A stretch of 64,000 nt of DNA from Cyclobacteriaceae bacterium (GTDB lineage: Bacteria; Bacteroidota; Bacteroidia; Cytophagales; Cyclobacteriaceae), in assembly GCA_028285685.1 (NCBI GenBank), contig JANQOR010000009.1:1-64000 (forward strand), read 5' to 3'. Made by a program: the position numbers and the translations under genes. The notes beneath the pieces are model-generated. The model was not told the origin of the DNA and did no database searches. It saw only the letters and a list, made by a program, of their open reading frames with translations. Numbering within the stretch: the first letter of the stretch is position 1; each line of letters begins with the position of its first letter. Shown here in pieces: positions 48,951 through 59,269 of this stretch.

Positions 48951-50123
48951 CTACAAATCTTCTATAATCTGTGATGCTCTGTCAATGTCATCTACGGAAT
49001 TGAAATAATGGGGAGAAAGCCGAATTACCCAATCAACCCCTTTTTTACTAAAATCAATCAATCCCCATTCTATTTCACTTACACTAAAGAATAGTCTATT
49101 GGAATCAAAGACTTCCTTTATCTGTTCAAGCGATTTATCCTTTTTTCTGAAGGTCACAATGTTGCAGGTTCTCGAACCTCGGTCATAGGTTTGGACACCT
49201 GAAATCGAGGACAGATTGGCTCTAAACTTTCCGATAAGTTTGTGGTTGTACTCTTCGATTTTATCGATACCGAAGCTTTGCAAGTACTTCATTGCCTCTG
49301 TCAATCCGATGATCAAGGCATAAGGCGCTTCCCATGTCTGGAAGCGGATAGCAGTTTCAGACAAGACATAGTTGTCCTGTCTGTTCCATTTTGCACCCTT
49401 GGCGTCGAGTAAAAGTGGAGCATAGTCTGTTTCAAGGATGCGGTCTGATACATACAGGAATCCAGTGCCTCTGGGTCCTCTTAGGAACTTCCTGCCCGTG
49501 GCAGAGAGAAAATCGCATTGGATGTCCTGAACATTCACATTGAGTTGTCCAACAGACTGACAGGCGTCTACCAGGAAGGGTACCGATTTTTCGCGACAGA
49601 TCTTTCCGACAGCCTCAACATCCTGGATCAGTCCCGAATTCGTGGGAATATGTGTGATAGCAACAAGCTTTGGATCATGTTTTTCAATCAGCTCAATGAA
49701 GTTGTCAATATCCAGATCTCCATTTTCAAGATTCTTGATATGATGAATTTGAATTCCTAACCTCTTCTTTAATGAGATAAACTGGATTTGATTGGAAGAG
49801 TAGTCATCGTTGGAGGTAATGATCACGTCACCGGACTGCAATGGAATGGAAGAAAGTGCTTTGACGTAGGCGTCCGTAGCATCATGAGTAAAAGCAATGT
49901 TGCGTGGTTGACAATGGAGCAGACGGGCAGTTTCTTCATAGAATTCCTGAATTTCAACCTGACTTTTATCTGCAGCAAAATAGCCTCCCAGTTCTTCTTC
50001 CCTTTGAAGGTAGGCATTGATTTTTTCAACCACCTGATGGGGCATGAGGGAAGCCCCTGCGCTGTTCAGAAAAATTTTGTTTTCCAGATAGGGAATGTCT
50101 GCTCGTATTTTGTCGAGGGTCAT
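48951..50123 (-). CDS. PLP-dependent aminotransferase class V (cysteine desulfurase-like fold)
   Basis: 390 residues. The pyridoxal-binding Lys is K212 in SATGRKFLRGPRGTGFLYV, with the phosphate-cup THDATDAYVKAL, the cofactor Asp in FLVDACQSVGQLNVN and the class V HIPTNSGLIQD. GRKFLRGPRGTG matches the isopenicillin-N-epimerase/selenocysteine-lyase-like subgroup. No Cys acceptor proteins (NifU, SufE) are near. The substrate may be an amino acid such as cysteine, kynurenine or an epimerase substrate. Cannot be resolved here. Confidence 0.85.
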   Translation of the reverse strand: MTLDKIRADIPYLENKIFLNSAGASLMPHQVVEKINAYLQREEELGGYFAADKSQVEIQEFYEETARLLHCQPRNIAFTHDATDAYVKALSSIPLQSGDVIITSNDDYSSNQIQFISLKKRLGIQIHHIKNLENGDLDIDNFIELIEKHDPKLVAITHIPTNSGLIQDVEAVGKICREKSVPFLVDACQSVGQLNVNVQDIQCDFLSATGRKFLRGPRGTGFLYVSDRILETDYAPLLLDAKGAKWNRQDNYVLSETAIRFQTWEAPYALIIGLTEAMKYLQSFGIDKIEEYNHKLIGKFRANLSSISGVQTYDRGSRTCNIVTFRKKDKSLEQIKEVFDSNRLFFSVSEIEWGLIDFSKKGVDWVIRLSPHYFNSVDDIDRASQIIEDL

Positions 50124-50216
50124 ATCAGATAGGGCAAATTTTTATTTTCCAAATTTAAATTGGACAGTTGTTGTTTTTGTGCTTTACGGAGCCTCCCTTG
50201 GAAAGGGGACAGCTAA

Positions 50217-50627
50217 TCAATCTGGAGTCGCTTTTGCTGCTAATAGCTCTTTGTAAGGACCTCGATACTTATAAAGTAGGTAAAAGTTAAGCACAACAAC
50301 AAGGTATGCGAATCCTCCGGTGCCCGGGTCATAGACAAGATGCAGCAAGAGCATTTGGATACTTACCGGAAGGTGGATAGCTAGTGCAAAGGGGACATAA
50401 CGATTGATCATTGCAAGAATGCCACTCACAAGGTGAACGGCAATCACACACAGCATTAGGTAGCCCGAGTCCCACATCATTAGTATAATTTCTTTTGCTT
50501 TCGGGTGAAATGGTTGGTCAGCCCAGGCAGCTTGTGGGTCTGGCATTACGTTAACAAGGCCCATAATACTGAATGCAACTAGTGGAAGGCCGAAGAGAAT
50601 TCTGGCAATTAAGACAACGTACTTCAT
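50217..50627 (-). CDS. DoxX-like membrane protein
   Basis: 136 residues, four membrane helices (YVVLIARILFGLPLVAFSIMGLV, SGYLMLCVIAVHLVSGILAMI, FALAIHLPVSIQMLLLHLVYD, GFAYLVVVLNFYLLYKYR). The GILAMINRYVPFAL turn is DoxX-like. Unrelated in sequence to the DoxX-like protein at 10.7 kb except in topology. Divergent from the IcmF gene. Confidence 0.72.
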   Translation of the reverse strand: MKYVVLIARILFGLPLVAFSIMGLVNVMPDPQAAWADQPFHPKAKEIILMMWDSGYLMLCVIAVHLVSGILAMINRYVPFALAIHLPVSIQMLLLHLVYDPGTGGFAYLVVVLNFYLLYKYRGPYKELLAAKATPD

Positions 50628-50729
50628 GGTTTAGGTTTTTTTAAAGAATTAAAAAATACGAAAAATTTTGGGTATCGGAGTTATATCCCATTGTATTCTT
50701 TCTGACTCTGATTTGACTCCCATTTTCAA

Positions 50730-50737
50730 TAACTTTG
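50730..50737 (+). promoter_or_regulatory. -7 box of the icmF promoter
   Basis: TAACTTTG matches the Bacteroidota -7 consensus TAnnTTTG, 24 bases before the icmF start. The nearest TTTG (50712-50715) stands 14 bases upstream, shorter than the usual spacing, so the -33 element is uncertain. Confidence 0.45.
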
Positions 50738-50761
50738 CATTCTCAAAACGAGTGAACCGAT

Positions 50762-53700
50762 ATGACCCAAGCTGTTGAGATATACAAGCCGAAAAATCAC
50801 ATCCGTATTGTAACTGCGGCGTCCCTATTTGATGGACATGATGCTGCTATCAATATTATGCGCAGGATTATCCAGTCTACCGGCTGTGAGGTGATTCATT
50901 TGGGTCATAATCGAGCGGTGCAGGAAATTGTCGATTGTGCCATTCAGGAAGATGCGCAGGCCATTGCGATCACCAGCTACCAGGGCGGTCATGTGGAATA
51001 TTTCAAATACATGTACGATTTGCTGAAAGAGCGGGGTGCTCATCAAATCAAGCTGTTTGGAGGCGGAGGGGGAACTATTCTTCCTGAGGAGATCGAAGAA
51101 CTGCACAAATACGGAATTACAAGAATTTATTCCCCAGATGACGGTCGAGCTATGGGTTTGCAAGGTATGATCAACGATCTTGTGAAAACCAGTGATTTCC
51201 CAGTCGGTGAAAATTTGAATGGGCAAGTGAAGCGTGTGAGTCCCAAGGATCATAGTGCTATTGCCCGATTGATCTCAGCAGCGGAAAACTATCCTGAAGA
51301 ACACAAAGTGGAGATTGAAGCCGTTCGAAAGTTGGCTCAAGAGACACCCGTTCTTGGAATCACAGGAACAGGCGGAGCTGGTAAATCTTCGTTGGTAGAT
51401 GAGTTGGTTAGAAGATTCTTAATTGATTTCAAAGAAAAGAACGTTGCTGTTATCTCCGTAGATCCATCTAAGCGAAAGACGGGTGGGGCTTTGCTTGGAG
51501 ATCGAATACGAATGAACGCCATTTTTAATGATCGTGTCTACATGCGTTCACTGGCAACCCGACAATCCAACTTGGCGCTTTCCAAATATGTGCAGGATGC
51601 TATTGATATAGTAAAATCGGCCGGTTTTGATCTTATCATTTTGGAGACCTCGGGAATAGGTCAATCAGATACAGAGATCACTGATCATTCGGATGCCTCA
51701 CTATATGTGATGACACCCGAATACGGAGCTGCAACCCAACTCGAAAAAATTGACATGTTGGATTTTGCGGACATCATTGCGCTTAACAAGTTTGATAAGC
51801 TCGGAGCTTTGGATGCGCTTCGTGATGTCAAGAAACAGTACCAAAGAAATCATCAGTTGTGGGATTCGGATAGTGAGGATCTACCTGTTTATGGGACCAT
51901 TGCCTCACAATTCAATGATCCTGGAATGAATCAGCTCTACTTAGCACTGATGAATCTGATGTCAGAGAAAACGGGCGCTGAATTAAAATCCTCCTTCCAG
52001 AGTACGGAGGAGATGAGTGAAAAGGTATTCATTATTCCACCCAAGCGAACTCGATATTTATCAGAGATTACTGAGACCATTCGAGGCTACAACGAAAAGA
52101 CGGAGCAGCAAAGGGAAATCGCTCAAAAGCTTTACGGATTGGAAAAATCAGCTGAAGTGCTCAAAGACAAAGAGGACGTGTTGAAAGCAATCGAAGCAGC
52201 AAAGGAAGAGTTGAAGCTTGACTTGGATCCATACAATCTGAAAATTTTAGAAGATTGGAAGAACAAGCGAGCAAACTATGAAGGAGAGTATTACGCGTAC
52301 GAAGTACGAGGCAAGGAAATCAAGGTTGAAACAACCACTGAGTCCTTATCTCATACGGAAATTCCAAAGGTTATTCTTCCGCGATACGAGGCATGGGGAG
52401 ACATTCTGAAATGGAGTTTACAGGAAAACGTGCCTGGCGAGTTTCCTTACACTGCTGGCGTTTATCCATTCAAGCGTCAAGGCGAAGATCCCACTCGAAT
52501 GTTTGCCGGAGAAGGCGGACCGGAACGGACAAACCGTCGGTTTCACTACGTGTCCAAAGGCCTTCCTGCTGCACGACTTTCCACAGCGTTCGATTCCGTA
52601 ACCTTGTATGGAGAGGACCCAGACTATCGTCCTGATATTTATGGAAAAATCGGAAATTCAGGTGTTAGTATTTGCTGTCTTGATGATGCCAAGAAGTTGT
52701 ATTCCGGCTTTGATCTTTGTGATCCAACGACCTCTGTTTCGATGACGATAAATGGTCCTGCGGCAACCATATGTGCATTCTTTATGAATGCAGCCATTGA
52801 TCAACAATGTGAGAAGTACATCAAAGAAAACGGACTGGAAAAAGAGGTAGAGGCTAAAATAGAAAAGCTTTACAAGGAGGCTAAAGTGAAGCGCCCAACC
52901 TATGAAGGAGAATTACCTGAAGGAAATGACGGTCTGGGGTTAATGTTGCTAGGCGTATCTGGCGACCAGGTTTTGGATAAAAAGATCTATGACGAACTAA
53001 AAGCCAAGACTCTTTCATCAGTTAGGGGAACGGTGCAGGCGGATATTCTAAAAGAGGACCAGGCACAGAATACGTGCATTTTTTCTACTGAGTTTTCGCT
53101 GCGACTGATGGGCGATGTACAGCAATATTTCATTGATCAGAATGTCAGGAATTTCTATTCCGTTTCCATTTCAGGTTACCACATTGCAGAAGCTGGTGCA
53201 AACCCCATCTCACAGCTGGCCTTCACGCTTGCAAATGGTTTCACGTTCGTAGAGTACTATTTATCTCGTGGCATGGATGTTAATGCCTTTGCACCAAACT
53301 TGTCTTTTTTCTTTTCAAATGGTGTAGATCCTGAATATGCCGTGATCGGTCGCGTCGCCAGAAGAATTTGGGCGAAAGCGATGAAGTTGAAATATGGAGC
53401 GAATGAGCGATCACAGAAATTGAAATACCACATACAAACTTCCGGGAGATCATTGCACGCCCAGGAAATTGACTTCAATGATATTCGAACAACACTGCAA
53501 GCTCTGTACGCGATTTACGACAACTGCAATTCTCTACATACCAATGCGTATGATGAGGCGATAACGACACCAACTGAAGAATCGGTTAGACGAGCGATGG
53601 CGATCCAGTTGATCATTAATAAGGAACTTGGATTGGCAAAAAATGAAAATCCAATACAGGGCTCCTTTATTATCGAAGAGTTGACTGACCTGGTAGAAGA

Positions 53701-54124
53701 AGCTGTTATGGCAGAGTTCGACCGGATCACGGAAAGAGGTGGAGTGCTTGGTGCTATGGAAAGTATGTATCAACGTGGAAAGATCCAGGAAGAATCACTC
53801 TACTACGAGACTAAAAAACACACCGGTGAGCTGCCAATTGTCGGAGTGAACACCTTTCTGTCATCCAAGGGCTCGCCAACAATTATTCCTGATGAAGTAA
53901 TCCGAGCAACAAAAGAAGAGAAGGAATTGCAGATCCATAACCTGGAAGAAATGCATAAGGGGAATGACTACAAAGCATCTGAAATTCTCAAAAAATTGCA
54001 GGAGACAGCACTTCACAATGAAAACACTTTTGAAGCACTCATGGAGGCATCGAAGTATTGCTCTTTAGGTCAGATTACCCACGCCATGTTCGAGGTAGGC
54101 GGCCAGTATAGACGAAATATGTAA
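50762..54124 (+). CDS. icmF: Fused isobutyryl-CoA mutase IcmF
   Basis: 1120 residues with three parts in the IcmF order: an N-terminal B12-binding domain ([14 protein letters not shown], then SYQGGH), a G-protein chaperone with P-loop [12 protein letters not shown] at ~198-209 and base-recognition NKFDK, and a C-terminal TIM-barrel mutase ([44 protein letters not shown]). It interconverts isobutyryl-CoA and n-butyryl-CoA with coenzyme B12 and repairs its own cofactor by the G domain. Standalone, with a -7 box upstream and no methylmalonyl-CoA genes next to it. Confidence 0.95.
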   Translation: MTQAVEIYKPKNHIRIVTAASLFDGHDAAINIMRRIIQSTGCEVIHLGHNRAVQEIVDCAIQEDAQAIAITSYQGGHVEYFKYMYDLLKERGAHQIKLFGGGGGTILPEEIEELHKYGITRIYSPDDGRAMGLQGMINDLVKTSDFPVGENLNGQVKRVSPKDHSAIARLISAAENYPEEHKVEIEAVRKLAQETPVLGITGTGGAGKSSLVDELVRRFLIDFKEKNVAVISVDPSKRKTGGALLGDRIRMNAIFNDRVYMRSLATRQSNLALSKYVQDAIDIVKSAGFDLIILETSGIGQSDTEITDHSDASLYVMTPEYGAATQLEKIDMLDFADIIALNKFDKLGALDALRDVKKQYQRNHQLWDSDSEDLPVYGTIASQFNDPGMNQLYLALMNLMSEKTGAELKSSFQSTEEMSEKVFIIPPKRTRYLSEITETIRGYNEKTEQQREIAQKLYGLEKSAEVLKDKEDVLKAIEAAKEELKLDLDPYNLKILEDWKNKRANYEGEYYAYEVRGKEIKVETTTESLSHTEIPKVILPRYEAWGDILKWSLQENVPGEFPYTAGVYPFKRQGEDPTRMFAGEGGPERTNRRFHYVSKGLPAARLSTAFDSVTLYGEDPDYRPDIYGKIGNSGVSICCLDDAKKLYSGFDLCDPTTSVSMTINGPAATICAFFMNAAIDQQCEKYIKENGLEKEVEAKIEKLYKEAKVKRPTYEGELPEGNDGLGLMLLGVSGDQVLDKKIYDELKAKTLSSVRGTVQADILKEDQAQNTCIFSTEFSLRLMGDVQQYFIDQNVRNFYSVSISGYHIAEAGANPISQLAFTLANGFTFVEYYLSRGMDVNAFAPNLSFFFSNGVDPEYAVIGRVARRIWAKAMKLKYGANERSQKLKYHIQTSGRSLHAQEIDFNDIRTTLQALYAIYDNCNSLHTNAYDEAITTPTEESVRRAMAIQLIINKELGLAKNENPIQGSFIIEELTDLVEEAVMAEFDRITERGGVLGAMESMYQRGKIQEESLYYETKKHTGELPIVGVNTFLSSKGSPTIIPDEVIRATKEEKELQIHNLEEMHKGNDYKASEILKKLQETALHNENTFEALMEASKYCSLGQITHAMFEVGGQYRRNM

Positions 54125-54196
54125 GGACGGTCGAAATGCCGCCTATCCAGATGAAGCGAGGGATCTTGTGTCCGTGTGGACGAAGCTGCAGTTAAA

Positions 54197-55123
54197 TCAC
54201 TTATTCTCCATCATTTTTTCCAAAATAGGAACAAAGGGAACTTTCCAAATTTTTCTTTCCCTACGGTAGTACAGCCATTTTTCATCAGGAGAAATAGCAA
54301 CCGCGAAATCGGCACCTTCTCCGTTAAGGAAAGGCAGCTCTTTTGGTTCCGTCCACTTCTTGTCCTTTCGGATCGAGTAATAAAGGTCACAAGTCTCCCT
54401 CCATCTATCATTGTCAAATTTTGTGCAGATCAGATAGCGGCCGTCTGGTGCCACCCAAGGATCGCCTATTCCAAAAGGCAACTCTAGGATTTTCTGCTCT
54501 GGAGGTGTTTTTTCCCCTTTAAATTTTGTGTAGAAAACACTGTATCTCTTTTTTCCCTCAATTTCTCGCTCAGTCACAAAGTATAAGTCATTCTTTTTTG
54601 TAATGGTCGCATACGAAACTTCTTTGGATTCCGCATAGATACCTGGTAAGTGCTGAGGTTCCTGCCACACACCATTCTTCATCCTGGAATACCATAAATT
54701 GTTTAGTTCCACGGGGTCGGTACCTGACTTAGGTCTGTCTGAATTAAACAACATGATTTTTCCATCTGGTGAAAGGGTAGGTTCGTACTCCTTATACCTT
54801 CCGGCAAATGGGACTAACGTTGGATTGCTCCAACCCTTTTGTGTTTTCTGGGCAGTATAGATGGCTAGTCGTGGTGTGTTCTCGTCAATTTCGATGCCCT
54901 GTGCCTCCAGGTATTCTCGATGGGGGAGAGTAAAGTAAAGCGTGTTACCATCTGGAGAAAACCCTATGCTTTGGACAAATCTTCTATGTCGCTCGGGATA
55001 TGGAAGGAACTGCTGGATCTGATCTCTGAATAGCTGTTTTGCCTCACTCGGGTCAGTTTTAGTCACCTGGGCCTTCGCTGACACCATCGCAATTATCAAC
55101 AGAATAGCAATAGATATTTTCAT
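54197..55123 (-). CDS. Exported PD40/TolB-like beta-propeller protein
   Basis: 308 residues with a Sec signal (IAILLIIAMVSAKAQ). WD40-like PD40 units are clear: FSPDGNTLYFTLP, LSPDGKIMLFNSDRP, VAPDGRYLICTKFDND and ISPDEKWLYYRRE, about one every 55 residues, building a TolB-type propeller. Such proteins in Bacteroidota often bind peptides or cell-wall fragments. Same direction as the next DUF1579-like gene, 13 bases apart. Confidence 0.82.
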   Translation of the reverse strand: MKISIAILLIIAMVSAKAQVTKTDPSEAKQLFRDQIQQFLPYPERHRRFVQSIGFSPDGNTLYFTLPHREYLEAQGIEIDENTPRLAIYTAQKTQKGWSNPTLVPFAGRYKEYEPTLSPDGKIMLFNSDRPKSGTDPVELNNLWYSRMKNGVWQEPQHLPGIYAESKEVSYATITKKNDLYFVTEREIEGKKRYSVFYTKFKGEKTPPEQKILELPFGIGDPWVAPDGRYLICTKFDNDRWRETCDLYYSIRKDKKWTEPKELPFLNGEGADFAVAISPDEKWLYYRRERKIWKVPFVPILEKMMENK

Positions 55124-55136
55124 TTTTCGATGTTTC

Positions 55137-55706
55137 TTAGTTCCCTTTTTTAGGCATTTCTTCGATAGGAGTCACAGTCTCAATCATATGCAGTTTCCAG
55201 TCCGGGCTTTCGTCCTTGGAAGTCCTGATATGCGTTCTGCGAGTAAACATCGAATCTCGAAATGTAAGCGCACTTTTCACATATTCCGTCGCCTGATCCT
55301 GGATCGGAAATTCAGCAGAGGTGCTAAGAACTTTGGATCCTGCATTCTCTTCCAAGTCTCCTTGCATCAGTACCTTAATGGGCCATGTAGAGCTCAGCCA
55401 TAGGTGCTCGTATTTCTTGTATATTGAATTGTAATTAAAGTACACAACGTCAATTCCCCGGATCTTACCAGGTCTGTCCATGATATATTGACATTTTATG
55501 AATGTGCTATCCATGGTCCATTCGCATTGAAGTACCCCCCGCATAGTTCGAGGATTGTTTTCGGGGCTGTTTACTCTTTCCACTGCCCATTTTCCCACCA
55601 GGAAAGAGAGATCTTCTGTTGCTTGCCCAAGCGCTATTGCCGAAATAAGTAGCATTGATAGGGTGGCGATTGGTTTAGCTTGGAATTTTATACACTTAAG
55701 CATCAT
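55137..55706 (-). CDS. Exported DUF1579-like (lipocalin-type) protein
   Basis: 189 residues. A hydrophobic leader (ATLSMLLISAIALGQ) follows a ~14-residue basic start. The body LSFLVGKWAVERVNSPENNPRT, YFNYNSIYKKYEHLWLSSTW and ALTFRDSMFTRRTHIR matches the DUF1579/lipocalin-like barrel pattern (L.GxW). It probably binds a small hydrophobic molecule. A similar domain is fused to a WD40 propeller at 59.3-60.7 kb. Pairs with the PD40 gene as an operon. Confidence 0.72.
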   Translation of the reverse strand: MMLKCIKFQAKPIATLSMLLISAIALGQATEDLSFLVGKWAVERVNSPENNPRTMRGVLQCEWTMDSTFIKCQYIMDRPGKIRGIDVVYFNYNSIYKKYEHLWLSSTWPIKVLMQGDLEENAGSKVLSTSAEFPIQDQATEYVKSALTFRDSMFTRRTHIRTSKDESPDWKLHMIETVTPIEEMPKKGN

Positions 55707-55874
55707 ATATTTTTATTCTTTTAAGCTCAATGTTAACCGCCACGTACCTGACTGGTTGTTTAATTAATTAATCTGTCATTTCTTTTTCTTCTTTTTAATC
55801 GTTCATTATTTGAGGAGAAAATCGAAAGATTTTCACACCTTTGATATCTAACCAACCACATTAACAACAACACC

Positions 55875-57197
55875 ATGAGAAAATTTAGCCAGCTGGCGGT
55901 GGTAGCTGCCTTCTCACTATATATTTCCTCCTGCAGTGAAGACGATCCTGCCTCAGGAACAAATGGATTTTTAGCAGCAATTACGGTCACTAATCCCACG
56001 GTCAACGAAGCAAATGGTATGACTGGGTTCAATGTTTCACTTGACCAGGTGAACAATACGGGATCTAGTGTTACAGTTGATTACACGGTTGGGGGAACAG
56101 CAACAGCAGGAACGGATTATCAGGCGTTGAGCGGATCAGTTTCTATTGCCGATGGAATGCAGGAGCTCAATGTTAATGTAATTATCACGGACGATTCAGA
56201 AGACGAACAGGATGAGACGATCATTGTGACCCTCGAGTCTAATGACGAGGTGACAGCCAGTTCACAAAACTCGGCAACATTCACTATCACAGATGACGAT
56301 GATCCGGGCACTGGGGGCACATGCCCAAATGACAACTCTGTGAATACAACAAACACCGCCTGCACGGATACACCTTCAGTAGCTAATTCTTATACCGAGA
56401 CAGTCTCAGGAGATGTTCGAACCATTGTTACGAATCGTGTGCCAAATCACACGTATGGAAATCAAGTACCCAATTTTGTAACAAATGGACTCACAAGTAC
56501 TACGGAGACCTTTGATTTAGATGCCACCCCTGCACTTGCTTCTTCGTCTACCAGTATAGTTGACTCTGAGTTCAGGCCAGCCTACGATATGGGAATTGCG
56601 CTTAATGGCGTGCCAATAGATCCGGCACCAGGGGAGCCTTTTATCTTCGAAAACAGCAGTACTGGCGAGTTCAATTGGGACTGGGTTTTTGAGCCGAATA
56701 ATAACAGAACAGCCGTGGGTCTTGATTGCAACACGTCACATCTTCAGCCAAATATGATGACTGGAACAGGTCTCATCCATTATCATGGGGATATGATGGA
56801 CTATGCGGAGGACCTGGATCCGAACATAAATTCCGGGAATATTCCAACTCAGGTTCTCCAGATTGGTTGGGGTGCAGATGGATTTCCGATTCTTTACAAG
56901 TTTGGCCCTGATCAAGCAGGAACAATCAAAAGAATGACATCAAGCTACGTTCTGAAAACCGGTGAACGTCCTGGAGATGGTGTTTCAGAGCCTTGTGGCG
57001 AATACAGTGGAAAGTATACGAACGATTACGAGTTTTCTCAGGGAGCAGGAGACCTGGATGAGTGCAACGGGATTGCTCGAACTGTAATCCTAGGCAATGA
57101 AACATTTGATTATTATTATGTCATTACAGAAGAGTTTCCAGTAATTCCGAGATGTATTTCAGGGACACCTGGTGATGACTTCAAAAAGGGAATGTGA
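55875..57197 (+). CDS. Lipoprotein with Calx-beta and YHYH domains
   Basis: 440 residues, lipoprotein signal (LYISSC). Residues ~35-145 form a Calx-beta domain (VTVDYTVGGTATAGTDYQALSGSVSIADG, ETIIVTLESNDEV), an extracellular Ca-binding fold. The remaining ~300 residues form a YHYH domain (DMGIALNGVPIDPAPGEPF, LIHYHGDMMDYAED, GWGADGFPILYKFGPDQ), whose role is unknown. Surface-exposed by appearance. Ends before a clear terminator. Confidence 0.85.
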   Translation: MRKFSQLAVVAAFSLYISSCSEDDPASGTNGFLAAITVTNPTVNEANGMTGFNVSLDQVNNTGSSVTVDYTVGGTATAGTDYQALSGSVSIADGMQELNVNVIITDDSEDEQDETIIVTLESNDEVTASSQNSATFTITDDDDPGTGGTCPNDNSVNTTNTACTDTPSVANSYTETVSGDVRTIVTNRVPNHTYGNQVPNFVTNGLTSTTETFDLDATPALASSSTSIVDSEFRPAYDMGIALNGVPIDPAPGEPFIFENSSTGEFNWDWVFEPNNNRTAVGLDCNTSHLQPNMMTGTGLIHYHGDMMDYAEDLDPNINSGNIPTQVLQIGWGADGFPILYKFGPDQAGTIKRMTSSYVLKTGERPGDGVSEPCGEYSGKYTNDYEFSQGAGDLDECNGIARTVILGNETFDYYYVITEEFPVIPRCISGTPGDDFKKGM

Positions 57198-57232
57198 TTA
57201 ACTAGTAAGTTTTCTATTTATAACCTGCGATT

Positions 57233-57256
57233 AGCCCTGTTTTGACAGGGCTTTTT
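57233..57256 (+). terminator. Intrinsic terminator after the YHYH lipoprotein gene
   Basis: AGCCCTGT-TTTG-ACAGGGCT with five Ts: an 8-base perfect stem with a 4-base loop, 36 bases after the stop. Confidence 0.9.
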
Positions 57257-57331
57257 GCATTTTATTAATAACGAATTAATTAATTGGAGGTAGACCTATA
57301 TAGGAGTTAGTTACTTTATTAAAAAAACCTT

Positions 57332-58234
57332 GTGAAAAATCTCAGTTTGTATTTGTTCGTTTTGGTTTCCTGTAGCTCTGTATCTGATTCTAGCGACCTA
57401 TTTGATAAGAATTCAGCAGCGCCTGAAATCGTTGGCTTTGGAACCATTTCTTCAACTGAATTTCATGAATCTATCAACTACATTGACGAGGATAATATAG
57501 CCATCTACTTCACGAGAAGTGATAGACAATTTGATAGTTCCGTAATTTATGTTTCTTACTATGAGAAGGGTGAATGGCAAGTTGGTTCAAAGCTGCCTTT
57601 TTCAACCTCTGATTACGATGCAGGATTTTCATTTGCACCGAACAGAAATCTTGCTTTTTTTACTTCTAAACGGACACCGAATCTTCCAGGGTTGAGCGCA
57701 GAATGGAACATTTGGAAGGTGAGTTGTGATAAAGTGGGTAATTGGAGTGAGCCGAAAGTTTTGGATGCTCGATTAAACTCTGAGGGGCATGAATGCTGCT
57801 TAACCATGAACGGGAAAGGGCAGACCTTTTTTTCTTCTGACAGGGACGGTTCATGGGATATCTATGAGGCTCGGTTCGTTGACGATGGATTTGTTGACGT
57901 TAGAAAAATCGAAGGATTTGTTAATTCTGAATATGACGAATGGCCTGGGTTCATTAATGAAGACGGCAACATGTTATTTTTTAGTTCCATTAGAAAATCA
58001 GGGTTGGGAGGAGATGATATCTACTTTAGCAAGAAATCAGGAGAATTATGGGGAGATCCGGTTTTGCTCAATTTACAGATTAACTCCAATTCGTATGAAG
58101 ACAGTCCCATTTTGACCGGGGATAATAGATTTTTATTATTCTCCAGTTGGAGGGAAAATAACACTAGTAAAGGCTTGAGTAATATTTACTTCGTTCCATT
58201 CGATGAGAAGGAACATCATAGGAAAAGTTATTAG
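57332..58234 (+). CDS. PD40/TolB-like lipoprotein
   Basis: 300 residues from a GTG start that begins the lipoprotein signal (VKNLSLYLFVLVSC). PD40-type propeller repeats: FSFAPNRNLAFFTSKR, LTMNGKGQTFFSSDRDG, INEDGNMLFFSSIRKSG and LTGDNRFLLFSSWREN. The palindrome CCTATATAGG lies 28 bases upstream. It probably binds peptidoglycan- or protein-derived ligands, unassigned. Convergent with the Kelch-like gene, one base apart. Confidence 0.78.
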   Translation: MKNLSLYLFVLVSCSSVSDSSDLFDKNSAAPEIVGFGTISSTEFHESINYIDEDNIAIYFTRSDRQFDSSVIYVSYYEKGEWQVGSKLPFSTSDYDAGFSFAPNRNLAFFTSKRTPNLPGLSAEWNIWKVSCDKVGNWSEPKVLDARLNSEGHECCLTMNGKGQTFFSSDRDGSWDIYEARFVDDGFVDVRKIEGFVNSEYDEWPGFINEDGNMLFFSSIRKSGLGGDDIYFSKKSGELWGDPVLLNLQINSNSYEDSPILTGDNRFLLFSSWRENNTSKGLSNIYFVPFDEKEHHRKSY

Positions 58235-58235
58235 G

Positions 58236-59195
58236 CTACTTTGCTTTCCAACTTACGGTTTGCTGATCGAATATCCAAAAGTCCATCAGATGCATCTGTT
58301 CAGCATCTCCACCACCGAAAAGGACAATGGCATTAGCACTGGAATCATACATCATTCCCGGTTTCCCGGCTCGAGCAGGACCGTCTTGGTTCAGCTCAGT
58401 CCATGTTCCTCCGTTCCATGCCCAGGTATCACCCAGGTATCCCTCATTGTATCCACCAAACAAAATGACTGATCCAGATTGAGAATCGAATGCTGTAGCA
58501 TGATGGTCTCTGGCCAATTCGGGATTGGTACCCATCTGAGCCCACTTGATTCCATTGAATTCCCACGTATCTCCGTGAACGATCTTTTCTCCTCCTTTCC
58601 GATCAAATCCACCAAAGAGAACAGTGCGCCCTCGTTTCTTATCATAGGAAAGGGTGTGTTGTCTTCTGGCCGGGGGTCCTTTGGTTACTCCAATTTCTTG
58701 CCAGGAATTCCCCTTTAATAACCAAGTATCAGCAAGGGATACACCATCCTTGTTTGAGCCGCCAAATAGCAAAACGCCCTGGTTTGTATCAACCATCCGA
58801 TGCGACTGACGAGCTTCAGGTCCTGTCCGGTTCAGTAATGACCATTCTTCACCATTCCAGCTCCATGTGTCGCTGAGAAAAGAACCATTGTCATCCTTAC
58901 CGCCAAAAACAATCAGACGATTTCCCCTTTCATCATACACTAAGGCATGACCACTTCTGGCATAGGGAGCTAGAATTGTTTCTACTTGTGCCCACTCTCC
59001 ATCCTTATAGCTCCAAAGATCATTAAGTCTTTTTTTTGTCTCCGAGCAAAAACCACCAAACAATAAGAAAGATTCAAGCTTAGTATGGTACACCACAGCA
59101 GGCTGATTTCTTGGACAAGGGTTTGACGTCTCTTGAGCGCTTATGCGAAAAAGGGGTAAGACGATAAGAGCTATGGTCAACAGTCTGTCGCTCAT
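58236..59195 (-). CDS. Exported Kelch-repeat protein
   Basis: 319 residues with an N-terminal Sec signal (LLTIALIVLPLFRISAQ). Kelch-type units about every 50 residues: YHTKLESFLLFGGFC, RLIVFGGKDDNGSFLSDTWSW, GVLLFGGSNKDGVSLADTWL, RTVLFGGFDRKGG...HGDTWEF, VILFGGYNEGYLGDTWAW, IVLFGGGDAEQMHLMDFW. Six such units make a closed propeller. Role unknown; similar proteins often sit at the cell surface. Confidence 0.85.
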   Translation of the reverse strand: MSDRLLTIALIVLPLFRISAQETSNPCPRNQPAVVYHTKLESFLLFGGFCSETKKRLNDLWSYKDGEWAQVETILAPYARSGHALVYDERGNRLIVFGGKDDNGSFLSDTWSWNGEEWSLLNRTGPEARQSHRMVDTNQGVLLFGGSNKDGVSLADTWLLKGNSWQEIGVTKGPPARRQHTLSYDKKRGRTVLFGGFDRKGGEKIVHGDTWEFNGIKWAQMGTNPELARDHHATAFDSQSGSVILFGGYNEGYLGDTWAWNGGTWTELNQDGPARAGKPGMMYDSSANAIVLFGGGDAEQMHLMDFWIFDQQTVSWKAK

Positions 59196-59269
59196 CTATC
59201 AGATGAAATTTTCATCACATGGTACCCTAAGTTAGCTCTTTTCTATCTTGAAATTGTTCTAATTGTAAA

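Noticed and set aside
50825-51253. 142-codon minus-strand ORF
   Set aside because: Antisense to the IcmF B12-binding domain; no start signal or homology-like features.
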